Source of the DNA: Methylobacterium sp. 10
Lineage (GTDB): Bacteria > Pseudomonadota > Alphaproteobacteria > Rhizobiales > Beijerinckiaceae
DNA: 64,000 bases
NCBI RefSeq assembly: GCF_000519085.1
Contig: NZ_KI912577.1
Location: forward strand, 498,501 to 562,500
Reading direction: 5' to 3'
Shown: piece after piece, positions 36,299 through 45,194 of the stretch
How positions within the stretch are numbered: the stretch's first letter is position 1
How the letters are laid out: every line of letters starts with the position of its first letter
Notes under the pieces: model-generated
The model's input: the letters and a program-made list of their open reading frames with translations, nothing else
Databases searched by the model: none
Told to the model about the DNA's origin: nothing
Made by a program: the position numbers and the translations under genes

Positions 36299-38554
36299 AT
36301 GGCCAACAGCATCTCCTCCACCGGCACGGACAGCTTCGTCGGCACCGCGCGTAGTCGCGTCGACGGCCCCGCCAAGGTCACAGGCCAGGCGAAATATGCC
36401 GGCGAGTTCACCGCCATCGACCTCGCCCACGGCTACGTCGTCTCGGGTGGCATCGCCAAGGGGCGCATCACCGCCATCGACAGCGCGGCGGCGGAAGCCG
36501 TGCCCGGTGTGCTCAAGGTCTTCACCCACGAAAACCGGCCGCGCACGGCCTGGCTCGACTACAATTACCAGGACGCCGTGGCGCCCCCCGGATCCCCGTT
36601 CCGCGCCCTCTACGACGACAGGATCCACTATAGCGGCCAGCCGGTGGCCCTGGTGGTGGCCGAGGATTTCGGCACCGCCCGCTATGCCGCGTCCCTGGTG
36701 AAGGTCGCCTATGAGGCCGAGGAGCCGCTCACCGACGTCGAGCGCCAGCGCGAGTTCGGCTATGAGCCGCCGAAGAAGCGGGGCGGCATCAAGCCCCCGC
36801 CGAAGCCCTGGGGCGATGCCGACGGCGCCTTCGCCTCGGCCCCGATCCAGCTCAGAGGCGACTACACCCTCGCCGTCGAGCACCATAACCCGATGGAGCC
36901 GCACGCCTCTACCGTGGTCTGGGACGGCGACGGCGCAATCACCGTCTACGACAAGATCCAGGGCGTCTCGAACAGCCAGGGCTACATCGCGGGCGTGTTC
37001 GGCATGGACAAGGACAAGGTGCGGGTTCTGAACCCGTATCTCGGCGGCGGCTTCGGCCTCGGCCTGCGTCCGCAATACCAGCTCTTCCTCGCGGTCATGG
37101 CCGCGCGCGAGCTGGAGCGCTCGGTGCGGGTGACCCTCACCCGCGACCAGATGTTCACCTTCGGCTACCGTCCCGACGTGCGCCAGACTATCTCCCTCGG
37201 CGCGGATGAGGGGGGAAAGCTCCGGTCGATCAAGCACGATGCCCTGTCGGGTACCTCACGGTTCGAGGATTACCAGGAGGTCGTGGTCAACTGGTCGGCC
37301 ATCCTCTACGGGGCCTGCGAGAACGTCTCCCTCGACTACAAGCTGACGCAGATCGACACCTACACCCCCGCCGACATGCGGGCGCCGGGAGCGGTGACGG
37401 GGGTGTTCGCCCTCGAGATCGCCATGGACGAACTGGCCTACGCCACCGGCCAGGACCCGATCGCGGTGCGGCTCAAGAACTACACCGACCGCGACCCTAC
37501 CGAGGACAAGCCCTTCGGCTCGAAGGCCCTGCGCGCCTGCTACGAAGAGGGCGCGGAGCGCTTCGGCTGGTCGGAGCGCAATCCTGAGCCCCGCTCCATG
37601 CGCGACGGCAAGGAGCTCGTCGGCTGGGGCATGGCCACCGGCGTGTGGGAAGCGCTGATGCAGAAATCCGCGGCGCAGGCCACGCTGACCGTCGACGGCA
37701 AGCTCGTGGTCGGCAATTCCACCGGCGATATCGGCACCGGCACCTACACCATCCTCACCCAGATCGCGGCCGATACCCTCGGCCTGCCGATGGAGGACGT
37801 GACGACGAAGCTCGGCGACACCGACCTCGCCGAGGCGCCCGTGGCCGGCGGCTCGTGGACGGCGGCCTCGTCCGGTACGGCGGTGATGAAAGCCTGCCGC
37901 AAGATCGCGGCGGACGTCTTCGCCATGGCCCGCGCCATGGACGATTCGCCCCTCGCCAATGTCGATCTCGAGCGCGTCGTCTTCACCGGCGGCCGGATCG
38001 AGGTGGCGGGCGACCCGTCTCGCAGCGTCTCCCTCGTGGATGCCATGAAGGCGGCCGGCATCGACAAGGTCGAAGCCACCGAGAGTGCCGGGCCGGATGC
38101 GGGCCACATGAAGGAGTTCTCCTCCTACACCCACTCGGCCGTGTTCGCGGAGGTGAAGATCGACGAGGAACTGGGCCAGGTCCGCCTGACCCGGATCGTC
38201 TCGGCCATCGCGGCGGGCCGGATCATCAACCTCAAGACCGCGCGCAGCCAGATCCTCGGCGGCGTCGTCATGGGGATCGGCTCGGCGCTGGAGGAAGAAT
38301 CCATGCTCGACCACACGGTTGGCCGGTTCATGAACCACAATTTCGGCGAGTACCACGTGCCGGTGAATGCCGACATCCACGACATCGAAGTGATCTTCGT
38401 GGAGGAGGACGACAAGGCCAACCCGATGGGCGTGAAGGGGCTGGGCGAGATCGGCATCGTCGGCACGGCAGCGGCCATCGCCAACGCGGTGTTCCACGCC
38501 ACCGGCAAGCGCATCCGCGACCTGCCGATCACCATCGACAAGATCATCGGGTGA
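36299..38554 (+). CDS. Aldehyde oxidoreductase molybdopterin-binding subunit (PaoC-like)
   Basis: A 751-residue catalytic subunit of the xanthine oxidase family. Key stretches are the N-terminal ARSRVDGPAKVTGQAKYAGE, HNPMEPHASTVVW, the GGGFG loop in LNPYLGGGFGLGL, and a C-terminal MGVKGLGEIG that supplies the active-site glutamate. It should oxidise an aldehyde or N-heterocycle at the Mo centre; the natural substrate is unknown. No PaoD/XdhC-type maturation gene follows, so sulfuration of the cofactor must be supplied from elsewhere. It ends before a strong bidirectional hairpin. Confidence 0.9.
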   Translation: MANSISSTGTDSFVGTARSRVDGPAKVTGQAKYAGEFTAIDLAHGYVVSGGIAKGRITAIDSAAAEAVPGVLKVFTHENRPRTAWLDYNYQDAVAPPGSPFRALYDDRIHYSGQPVALVVAEDFGTARYAASLVKVAYEAEEPLTDVERQREFGYEPPKKRGGIKPPPKPWGDADGAFASAPIQLRGDYTLAVEHHNPMEPHASTVVWDGDGAITVYDKIQGVSNSQGYIAGVFGMDKDKVRVLNPYLGGGFGLGLRPQYQLFLAVMAARELERSVRVTLTRDQMFTFGYRPDVRQTISLGADEGGKLRSIKHDALSGTSRFEDYQEVVVNWSAILYGACENVSLDYKLTQIDTYTPADMRAPGAVTGVFALEIAMDELAYATGQDPIAVRLKNYTDRDPTEDKPFGSKALRACYEEGAERFGWSERNPEPRSMRDGKELVGWGMATGVWEALMQKSAAQATLTVDGKLVVGNSTGDIGTGTYTILTQIAADTLGLPMEDVTTKLGDTDLAEAPVAGGSWTAASSGTAVMKACRKIAADVFAMARAMDDSPLANVDLERVVFTGGRIEVAGDPSRSVSLVDAMKAAGIDKVEATESAGPDAGHMKEFSSYTHSAVFAEVKIDEELGQVRLTRIVSAIAAGRIINLKTARSQILGGVVMGIGSALEEESMLDHTVGRFMNHNFGEYHVPVNADIHDIEVIFVEEDDKANPMGVKGLGEIGIVGTAAAIANAVFHATGKRIRDLPITIDKIIG

Positions 38555-38584
38555 TCGAATAGTCGGTACGGAGATCAGTCAAAC

Positions 38585-38613
38585 GATCCGGGCCATCCTC
38601 GATGGTCCGGATC
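38585..38613. terminator. Bidirectional terminator between aldehyde oxidoreductase and Nit1C operons
   Basis: A 13-bp stem, GATCCGGGCCATC (38585-38597) with GATGGTCCGGATC (38601-38613), one G-T pair and a 3-nt loop, lies between the two converging operons. A TTT follows on the plus strand. It is the clearest terminator in the window. Confidence 0.8.
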
Positions 38614-38639
38614 TTTCGCCTAAGGCAGTGTTTGCTGTC

Positions 38640-39923
38640 TCAACTCGCCAACGGCAACGGCTCCCGGATGGACCGGCTCAAGCGCAGGTCGGCGATCCTC
38701 TCAGCCAAATGTTCCGTATCCCGCGCGATCCCGGAGAAGCGGCCGGAGCCCCAGGTGTGGAGCCAGGGCAGGCCGACGAAGTAAAGGCCGTCCACCGGTG
38801 TCACGCCGCGCGTGTGGATCGGCAGGCCGCGCCCGTCGAAGGCGGGGGCGTCGATGAATCTGAAATCGGCGCGGAAGCCCGTCGCCCAGATCACGCTGCC
38901 GATGCCGGCCGCCAGGCAGTCGAGGCTGGGCTCCTGTGGTCCCGGCGTCCAGAGCGGGGTGTAGTGCGCCTGTTCGGGAGCGGCGATCCCCGTGGCGGCG
39001 ATGTGCCTGTCGATGGCGCCCTGGATGCCGGTATAGACCGCATCGGCGTTGTCGAGGTTCCGGCGCAGATCGTCGGTGAAATGCAGCACCGGCCCGTCGA
39101 TGGATTCGAGGCGGCCATGGAGGCTCATGCCTTCCAGGGCGAAGCGGCGCAGGTCGATGTCACGGCCGCCATCTCGGCCGGTGAGGTAATGGTTGGCCTT
39201 GCGCCGCACATCCTCCTTGAGCGGGTGGTTTTCCACGGGGAGGTCGTACTGGCCCATCTCGGCGAGCCAATCGACGGCATCGCGCCCGCGATGAACGCGT
39301 GGGCAGCGCGGCGCCGAGCCCACCACGAGATGGACCTTTCGGCCGGACAGGTGAAGATCCTCGGCGATCTGACAGCCGGACTGGCCGGAGCCGACCACCA
39401 GCACCGCGCCGTCCGGCATGCCGCCGGCATTGCGGTAGGCGGAGGAATGGATCTGCCGGAGTCCCGCCGGCAGGCGCGCGGCGAAGGCCGGGATCGAGGG
39501 TACGTGATAGCCGCTGATCGCCATCACCACCTGATCGGCGGTGTGTTCGCCCCGGCTCGTCGCGACGGTGAAACCGCCCTCAGGTCGACGCCGGATCGCG
39601 GTCACCGCCACACCCTCGATCACGGGCGCCTCGATCATCCGGGCATAGGCCTCGATATAGCCGACGATTTCGTCCCTGGGCATGAAACCGTGCGGCTCCT
39701 CCCCCGGATAGGGGAAACCCGGCAGCTGGCACTGCCAGTTCGGTGTCACCAGGCAGAAGCTGTCCCAGCGCTGGGTCTTCCAGGCATGCGCGATGGTGTT
39801 CTTCTCGAACACGATGTGGTCGATGCCGCACCGGCGGAGCTGGTAGCTCATCGACAGGCCGGCCTGGCCGCCGCCGACGACGATGACGGAATGGTGCGAG
39901 GGGGGCGTCAGGGTCTGGTCCAT
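38640..39923 (-). CDS. MSMEG_0569-family flavin-dependent oxidoreductase (Nit1C)
   Basis: A 427-residue flavoprotein, the last gene of the Nit1C cluster (NitH in Pseudomonas naming). It has an N-terminal FAD fold HSVIVVGGGQAGLSMSYQLRRCGIDHIVFEKN and a second dinucleotide fold GAVLVVGSGQSGCQIAEDLHLSGRKVHLVVG, like flavin monooxygenases (FMO/Baeyer-Villiger type); VIWATGFRADF is the conserved later motif. It could hydroxylate a nitrogen-containing intermediate, but the reaction is not known. GGAAGGA lies 8 nt before the ATG. A 24-bp gap separates it from the preceding small gene. Confidence 0.88.
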   Translation of the reverse strand: MDQTLTPPSHHSVIVVGGGQAGLSMSYQLRRCGIDHIVFEKNTIAHAWKTQRWDSFCLVTPNWQCQLPGFPYPGEEPHGFMPRDEIVGYIEAYARMIEAPVIEGVAVTAIRRRPEGGFTVATSRGEHTADQVVMAISGYHVPSIPAFAARLPAGLRQIHSSAYRNAGGMPDGAVLVVGSGQSGCQIAEDLHLSGRKVHLVVGSAPRCPRVHRGRDAVDWLAEMGQYDLPVENHPLKEDVRRKANHYLTGRDGGRDIDLRRFALEGMSLHGRLESIDGPVLHFTDDLRRNLDNADAVYTGIQGAIDRHIAATGIAAPEQAHYTPLWTPGPQEPSLDCLAAGIGSVIWATGFRADFRFIDAPAFDGRGLPIHTRGVTPVDGLYFVGLPWLHTWGSGRFSGIARDTEHLAERIADLRLSRSIREPLPLAS

Positions 39924-39947
39924 GGGGCGTCCTTCCGGCTCGGGCCG

Positions 39948-40235
39948 CTATTCCTCGAAGGCTTCGACGGTGACGCGGGCGTCGGGCGTGGCGGAGAGCG
40001 CCGTGGCGCGCGCCTCGATCCGGGCGAGCTGTCCCAAAGCGAGGCTGCAGGGAAAGCCGTAGCGTGCCTCCACCCGCTGGCTGGCGATGGTCAGGGCCAC
40101 CCGGCTGCGGGCGACGAAGTCGGCGACGGCATAGGTCTCGCCGACCTCGAAATGCTCCTTGATCACGAGGGAGGGCGAGTAGCAGGCCTCGCGCCGGCCA
40201 TCGGGCCAGCGCACGTGGACATGCATTTCAGGCAT
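39948..40235 (-). CDS. MSMEG_0570-family nitrogen starvation response protein (Nit1C)
   Basis: A 95-residue small protein specific to Nit1C clusters. It begins MPEMHVHVRWPDGRREACYSPSLVIKEHFEVGETY, a pattern found only in this family, and has no known fold or activity. The start is set by this conserved N-terminus; it overlaps the glycosyltransferase gene by 8 nt, consistent with translational coupling. Its strict co-occurrence with the nitrilase and radical SAM genes suggests a structural or carrier role in the pathway. Confidence 0.85.
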   Translation of the reverse strand: MPEMHVHVRWPDGRREACYSPSLVIKEHFEVGETYAVADFVARSRVALTIASQRVEARYGFPCSLALGQLARIEARATALSATPDARVTVEAFEE

Positions 40236-41415
40236 CCGACATCTCCTGCTTGCGGGCGGCGAGGGACGCGTAGGCCGGCCGGTGCTTCTCGGCGCAGGTG
40301 CGCCAGGAATGCGCCTCGGCGACGGTGAGGCCCGCATTGATCAACCGCTCGATGGCGGAAGGCCGGAGGGCCGCACGCATGCCGTGGAGGACCGATCCCT
40401 CGTCCTCCGGGTCGACGAACACCGTGTCCGCGGCCGTGAGATACTCGGTGAAGGGAGGCCGGTCGGAGACGATGGTCGGCGTGCCGCTTGCCATCGCTTC
40501 GAGCACGCAGAGGCCAAAGCCCTCCCTCAGCGAGGGAAACACCAGGGCGTCGGCGAGGCGGTAGAGAGCCGGCATCGCGGCCTGGGGCACCGGCCCCGTC
40601 TGCACCACCGGGCGGCCAGGGCCGCTATCGAGGCCGTTGCGGTCGAGGGCCGCGCGGCAGCGGGCCTGGTAGCCGGAATGGTCGAGGAGCGAGGCGCCGC
40701 CGACGACGAGGAGTTGAGCATCCGGCCGTTCTTCCCTCAGCCGGGCGAATGCCTGGATGATGGCGAGGCTGTTCTTGCGCTCCTCGAACCCGCCCACACT
40801 GAGGAGGATCGGCCCCCCGCCTAGGCCCCACTCGCTCCGCAATGCGGCGTCCCCCTCTCCCGGCTCGGGTCCGAAGGCGCCGGTATCGACTCCGTTGCCG
40901 ACATTGAGGGCGGTAAGCCCGTAATCCCGCGTGAGCGCGCCCTGCCACAGGCTGCTGACGCAAAGCAGTGCGGTGGCGTCGAAGATCGCCCGGTCGTGCC
41001 AGTAGGCGAGTTGCGGATCGGAGAAGAGGTCGACGTGGTGGACCGTGCGCACGAAGCCGGGGATCAGGCGGCGGCGGGTGAGGGTGGCGAGCGCGTTGCC
41101 GCTGATCGCGTCCTGGGCATGGAAGACGTCGTAATCGCAGGCCGCCGGCGATGCGAAATGGCGCAGGTAATCCTCGATGCGGGTGCGCACGAGATCCACC
41201 GTCGAACCCGAGATTGGCCGCGCCGCCACCGAGATCACCGGACAGGCCGTCTTGCGGAAGAAGCCGCTGCCGGACGGGTCCGGCGCATGGACCACGGCCC
41301 GGTGACCGAGGGCGGCGAGCGCTTCGCCCAGCGCCAGGGCGTGGACCACCCCGCCGCGCGGATGGGTGGAATGCGCGAGGATCGCGATGCGGAGAGGCCC
41401 GGTCATTCTCGTCAT
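40228..41415 (-). CDS. MSMEG_0565-family glycosyltransferase (Nit1C)
   Basis: A 395-residue GT4-type glycosyltransferase. It has LAHSTHPRGGVVHALALGEALAALGHRAVVHAP at the N-terminus, SVGGFEERKNSLAIIQAFARL, and the donor-site FPSLREGFGLCVLEAMASGTPTIVSDRPPFTEYL. A glycosyltransferase is an accessory member of some Nit1C clusters and implies that a sugar may be attached to the product. The ATG at 41415 overlaps the preceding stop in an ATGA; a second ATG lies 9 nt later. Donor and acceptor are unknown. Confidence 0.87.
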   Translation of the reverse strand: MTRMTGPLRIAILAHSTHPRGGVVHALALGEALAALGHRAVVHAPDPSGSGFFRKTACPVISVAARPISGSTVDLVRTRIEDYLRHFASPAACDYDVFHAQDAISGNALATLTRRRLIPGFVRTVHHVDLFSDPQLAYWHDRAIFDATALLCVSSLWQGALTRDYGLTALNVGNGVDTGAFGPEPGEGDAALRSEWGLGGGPILLSVGGFEERKNSLAIIQAFARLREERPDAQLLVVGGASLLDHSGYQARCRAALDRNGLDSGPGRPVVQTGPVPQAAMPALYRLADALVFPSLREGFGLCVLEAMASGTPTIVSDRPPFTEYLTAADTVFVDPEDEGSVLHGMRAALRPSAIERLINAGLTVAEAHSWRTCAEKHRPAYASLAARKQEMSDA

Positions 41416-42386
41416 GTCCTCTGCCCGCAGCCGATGAGGGGGCTCGCGGCGAAGTCCCAGACCGCGGCCTCCTCCGTCCCGTCGGACACCGTCGCGATGC
41501 GGCCCGCATCGACGCCGCCGATGACGGAGGCGGCGATCCCGCGATCCGTGAAGCGCCGGAGGACCGGCTCGACATTCGCGGGGGGCACGCCGAGGAGGTA
41601 GCCGAAGCTCGGGAAGGCGGTGAGCCAGCGGGCAAGGTCGACGCCCTCCGGCCGAGGGATGCGGTCGAGGCGGATCGCAGCGCCGACGCAGGAGCATTCG
41701 AGCAGCATCAGGGCCGTGCCGACGAGGCCGGCCATGCTGATGTCCTTGGCGGCCTTGGCGAGGCCGTCCTCGGCGATGCCGGCGAGGATCGCGATGTCGC
41801 CGCGCAGGCGCTCCGCCGGGGCGCCGGTGGCCGCGTCCCAATAGGGGTGCGGATCGCGAAAGCCGCCGCGCAGGTCGATCGCCGCGACGAGGCTGTCGCC
41901 GGGCATGGCGTCGAAGCTGGTGAGGAGGCTCTTTGCCCGGCCGAGGATGGCGACGGCGAGATGCTCGCCCGCGTTGCGGGTGTTGCTATGCCCGCCGACC
42001 ACCGGCACGCCGAAGGTCTCGGCCCCCGCCCTCAGGCCGGCCAGGACCGGATCGGCATGGGCCTGATCGCGGCTCCACAGGGCATCGACCACCGCGATGG
42101 GGCGTCCGCCCATGGCGGCGATGTCGCTGACATTGACCATCACCCCGCAGAACCCGGCGAAATATGGATCGGCGGCCACGAACTCGTCCATGAACCCCTC
42201 GATGGCCAGGAGCAGGTAGCCGTCGCCGTCGGGGATGGCAGCGCAATCGTCGCCGAGCGGCACGGCGACCGCGCGCCCGCCGAGGCCGAGCCGGCCGATC
42301 ACGGCGTCGATGTCCCGCTTGTGGGCGAGGCCGCGCCCGTGGCGGATGCCGTGTGCGATCTCGGCGAGGGAGGGCGGCAGGGTCAT
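41412..42386 (-). CDS. sll0787-family AIR synthase-like protein (Nit1C)
   Basis: A 324-residue protein of the PurM/SelD/ThiL ATP-binding superfamily (NitF in Pseudomonas naming). It shows VPLGDDCAAIPDGDGYLLLAIEGF, MVNVSDIAAMGGRP and GGHSNTRNAGEHLAVAILGRAK, the glycine-rich and acidic segments that bind ATP-Mg in AIR synthase-like enzymes. These enzymes activate oxygen or amide groups by phosphorylation. The true substrate in Nit1C is unknown. It begins 2 bp after the GNAT gene and overlaps the glycosyltransferase by 4 nt. Confidence 0.88.
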   Translation of the reverse strand: MTLPPSLAEIAHGIRHGRGLAHKRDIDAVIGRLGLGGRAVAVPLGDDCAAIPDGDGYLLLAIEGFMDEFVAADPYFAGFCGVMVNVSDIAAMGGRPIAVVDALWSRDQAHADPVLAGLRAGAETFGVPVVGGHSNTRNAGEHLAVAILGRAKSLLTSFDAMPGDSLVAAIDLRGGFRDPHPYWDAATGAPAERLRGDIAILAGIAEDGLAKAAKDISMAGLVGTALMLLECSCVGAAIRLDRIPRPEGVDLARWLTAFPSFGYLLGVPPANVEPVLRRFTDRGIAASVIGGVDAGRIATVSDGTEEAAVWDFAASPLIGCGQRT

Positions 42387-42388
42387 GG

Positions 42389-42934
42389 TCAGGCCGCCCG
42401 CCGGAGGAGCGTGACGAGGCCGCGCTCAGGGTCGGTCATGGGCGGGTAATACGTGAGATCGGCCCGCATCAGGTGATGGGCGCGGCCGTGCAGGTCGACC
42501 TCAGTGAGGCTGGTCCAGTTCAGCGCCTGGAACAGGGACACGTTGGCGCTCTGCACATGGGCGAGGAAACGGGTGCAGCCCCGCGCATGCGCCGAGGCCA
42601 CCGCCACATGGATCAGGCCGGCGCCGAGCGCGCCGACCCGGCGGTAATCGCGGGCCACCGCGAGGCGCGAGCCCCACCATTCGCCGGGCCGGTCGGCGGT
42701 CTCGTGGATGCGCACGGTGCCGACGACGGCATCCGGCGCACCGCCGAGCGTCGAGAGGGCGCAGATCGGGATCGCCACAGCATCAATCGCATCGCGATCG
42801 TCCCCCTCGAAGATCGCCTGCTCGGCGCAGAAGACCTGCCGGCGCAGGGACGCCGTGCCGGCCCGCTCCCAGGGCGCGGTGGCGAACTTGATCCGGAAAT
42901 GGCTCGATCGGTAGGCGGGGACGGGCTCGAACAT
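42389..42934 (-). CDS. MSMEG_0567/sll0786-family GNAT N-acetyltransferase (Nit1C)
   Basis: A 181-residue GNAT-type acyltransferase (NitE). It has RQVFCAEQAIFEGDDRDAIDAVA near the N-terminus and the acetyl-CoA-binding area around RLAVARDYRRVGALGAGLIHVAVASAHARGC. Compared with typical GNATs it carries a short extra N-terminal strand conserved in this family. It presumably acylates an amine made in the pathway. It starts 8 bp after the radical SAM stop and is followed 2 bp later by the AIR synthase-like gene. Confidence 0.87.
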   Translation of the reverse strand: MFEPVPAYRSSHFRIKFATAPWERAGTASLRRQVFCAEQAIFEGDDRDAIDAVAIPICALSTLGGAPDAVVGTVRIHETADRPGEWWGSRLAVARDYRRVGALGAGLIHVAVASAHARGCTRFLAHVQSANVSLFQALNWTSLTEVDLHGRAHHLMRADLTYYPPMTDPERGLVTLLRRAA

Positions 42935-42942
42935 CGTCCCGC

Positions 42943-44100
42943 TCACCGCTCGTAGGTGGAGAGGGCCGAACAGGCGCCGCAACGTCCGCAGCCGGCCTTG
43001 ATGTCGGTGGAGCGCAAACCCGCCCCCGCCAGCATCGCCGCGAGCGGCTGGAGCACGGAATGCATGAAATCCGGCGAGGGGGCGGGATGGTCCTCCAGCG
43101 GCGTGCCGGAAATCGGCACGAACGGCACCACGAACGGGTAGACCCCCATGCCGATCAGGCGCTCGGACATGGCGAGGATAGCCTGCGCCGTGTCGCCGAG
43201 ACCGGCGAGGATGTAGGTCGAGACCTGACCCTTGCCGAAGATCGGCACGGCGGCGGCGAACGCCTGGAAGTAGCGCTCCAACGGCACGCTCGCCTTGCCG
43301 GGCATGATCGCGGCGCGCACCTCCGGCGTCACCGCCTCGAGATGCAGGCCGAGCGCATCGACGCCCGACGCCTTCAGCCGGGCGAACCAGCGGTCGTCGT
43401 CCGGCGGCTCGCATTGGGCCTGGATCGGCAGATCCACCGCCGCCTTCACCGCGAAGGCGCTCTCGCAGAGCACGGCCGCCCCCCGGTCGGTGGCGTTGGG
43501 GGTGCCCGTGGTCATCACCATGTGCCTGACGCCGTCGAGGAGAACGGCGGCGCGCGCCACCTCGGCGAGTTGCTGCGGCGTCTTGTGGGCGACGGTGCGA
43601 CCAGCCGCGAGCGACTGACCGATGGAGCAAAATTGGCAGGTCTTGGTCCGGCTCTGGTAGCGGATGCAGGTCTGCAGCACCGTGGTCGCGAGCACGTCGC
43701 GCCCGTGCAGCACGGCGATCTTCGAATAGGGCACCCCGTCGAGGGTCTGGAGCCCGTAGAACCTAGGCTTGCCCGGAAACGTCACCCGGCCGATCACCGT
43801 GCCGTCATGCTCGATCACGCTCGACCCGTCGGCATCCGGCCGGCGCACGAGGTAGGGAGAATCGAAGGCGCCCGCCGTATGGACCGGCACCATCACCGTG
43901 CGGCCGGCGATGGTCATCGCCTTGTGGTCGGAAGGCCCCGCCCCGCCCCGGCGGCTGGCGACCCCGGCGCGGGTGTCAGCCAGCCTGACTCCGTAGGATT
44001 GGAGCGCGTTGATCAGGTGCTCCGTCGGCATCCCCTGGTAGACTGGGGCGTGCGCCGGCGACGAAGCGGCCGGGGAGGTCAGCAGCGGAGAGTCGCTCAT
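42943..44100 (-). CDS. MSMEG_0568-family radical SAM protein (Nit1C)
   Basis: A 385-residue radical SAM protein (NitD). The likely cluster-binding cysteines are Cys145, Cys155 and Cys158 ([14 protein letters not shown]), a CX9CX2C spacing instead of the usual CX3CX2C. A second CX2CX2C triplet (Cys371, 374, 377) near the C-terminus could hold an auxiliary Fe-S cluster. GGAG lies about 8 nt before ATG 44100, so the gene overlaps the nitrilase 3' end by 125 nt; a shorter start at 44031 lacks a good ribosome site. The reaction is unknown. Confidence 0.87.
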   Translation of the reverse strand: MSDSPLLTSPAASSPAHAPVYQGMPTEHLINALQSYGVRLADTRAGVASRRGGAGPSDHKAMTIAGRTVMVPVHTAGAFDSPYLVRRPDADGSSVIEHDGTVIGRVTFPGKPRFYGLQTLDGVPYSKIAVLHGRDVLATTVLQTCIRYQSRTKTCQFCSIGQSLAAGRTVAHKTPQQLAEVARAAVLLDGVRHMVMTTGTPNATDRGAAVLCESAFAVKAAVDLPIQAQCEPPDDDRWFARLKASGVDALGLHLEAVTPEVRAAIMPGKASVPLERYFQAFAAAVPIFGKGQVSTYILAGLGDTAQAILAMSERLIGMGVYPFVVPFVPISGTPLEDHPAPSPDFMHSVLQPLAAMLAGAGLRSTDIKAGCGRCGACSALSTYER

Positions 44101-45082
44101 GGTCGGTGCTCCGGGGATGCGGGATGTCCGATGCGGGCGTGGTCACCACCGTGCGGGCGGGACGCGCGTCGTGGTTGAGGCTGAGGAGTTCGGGGCGGGC
44201 GTAATGGCCGACCGAATCCATCATCCGCTTGCGCTTGGTGACCAGCGCCATGTCCATGTCGGCGACGAGGATGCCCTCGCCCTCCGTCATCGGCGGGACG
44301 AGGTGCTTGCCTTCCGGCGACACGATGGCGGTGCAATTGCCGCCGCGCAGGGCCCCGCGCATCCGCTCATCGGGAGAGATTGCGGCGACCTGCGCCTCGG
44401 TGAGCCAGCCGGTGGCGTTCACGACGAAGGCGGCCGCCTCCAACGCGTGGTGGCGGATCGTCACCTCCATCTGGTCGGCGAAGATCTGACCCACCATCGA
44501 GCCCGGGAACTGGGCCGCGTGGATCTCTTCGTGCTGGGCCATCAGGGCGTAGCGGGCCAGCGGATTGTAATGCTCCCAGCATGCCAGGGCGCCGACCCGG
44601 CCCACCGCCGTCTCGACCACCGTGAGCCCGGCGCCGTCGCCCTGCCCCCAGATCATACGCTCGTGGTAGGTCGGGGTGATCTTGCGGCGCTTGAGCAGGA
44701 GCGTGCCGTCGGCATCGAAGATCAGCTGCGCGTTGTAGAGCGAGCCGTGATCGCGCTCGTTGATGCCGAGCACGATCACCGCGCCATGCTTGCGCGCGGC
44801 GGCCGAGACCGCCTGCGTCACCGGCCCCGGCACCGTCACCGCGCCCTCGTAGAGCCGCAGGTGCTCCGGCCCCTGCGCCGCCGGCGGGGCGATGAAGGAG
44901 AAGTACGGGTAGTACGGCACGAAGGTCTCGGGGAACACGATGAACCGAGCGCCCTTGCCCGCCGCCTCCTCGGTCGCGGCGAGCACTCTCTCCAGCGTCC
45001 CGCCCGGCCGCTCCAGATCGGGTGAGATCTGGACGGCGGCGGCGCGCACGATGCGTGACTCGGACAAGCGTGACTCGGACAT
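43976..45082 (-). CDS. nitC: Nit6803-family nitrilase (Nit1C)
   Basis: A 368-residue nitrilase of the group typified by Synechocystis Nit6803, which hydrolyses nitriles to carboxylate and ammonia. The catalytic triad is intact: Glu52 ([13 protein letters not shown]), Lys134 ([15 protein letters not shown]) and Cys168 ([11 protein letters not shown]). The C-terminal 30 or so residues are encoded in the long overlap with the radical SAM gene and are not conserved. In Pseudomonas, Nit1C is needed for cyanide assimilation; the physiological nitrile is not established. AAGGAA lies 8 nt before the ATG. Confidence 0.93.
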   Translation of the reverse strand: MSESRLSESRIVRAAAVQISPDLERPGGTLERVLAATEEAAGKGARFIVFPETFVPYYPYFSFIAPPAAQGPEHLRLYEGAVTVPGPVTQAVSAAARKHGAVIVLGINERDHGSLYNAQLIFDADGTLLLKRRKITPTYHERMIWGQGDGAGLTVVETAVGRVGALACWEHYNPLARYALMAQHEEIHAAQFPGSMVGQIFADQMEVTIRHHALEAAAFVVNATGWLTEAQVAAISPDERMRGALRGGNCTAIVSPEGKHLVPPMTEGEGILVADMDMALVTKRKRMMDSVGHYARPELLSLNHDARPARTVVTTPASDIPHPRSTDHERLSAADLPGRFVAGARPSLPGDADGAPDQRAPILRSQAG

Positions 45083-45155
45083 GGGTCCGTTCCTTGGGGA
45101 TCAGTGGTTGCCATGCCGCCGCAGGGACCGGCACGCAGGACTCTCGGCGCAGCAC

Positions 45156-45183
45156 CCCCTCTCCCCGCCCGCGGGGAGAGGGG
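45156..45183. repeat. REP-like hairpin inside the Nit1C operon
   Basis: A perfect 11-bp stem, CCCCTCTCCCC (45156-45166) and GGGGAGAGGGG (45173-45183), with a 6-nt loop. It lies between the first Nit1C gene and the nitrilase gene. It shares its arm with the array at 9854-9989 and may adjust expression of downstream genes. Confidence 0.7.
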
Positions 45184-45194
45184 TCAGGCGCGCC

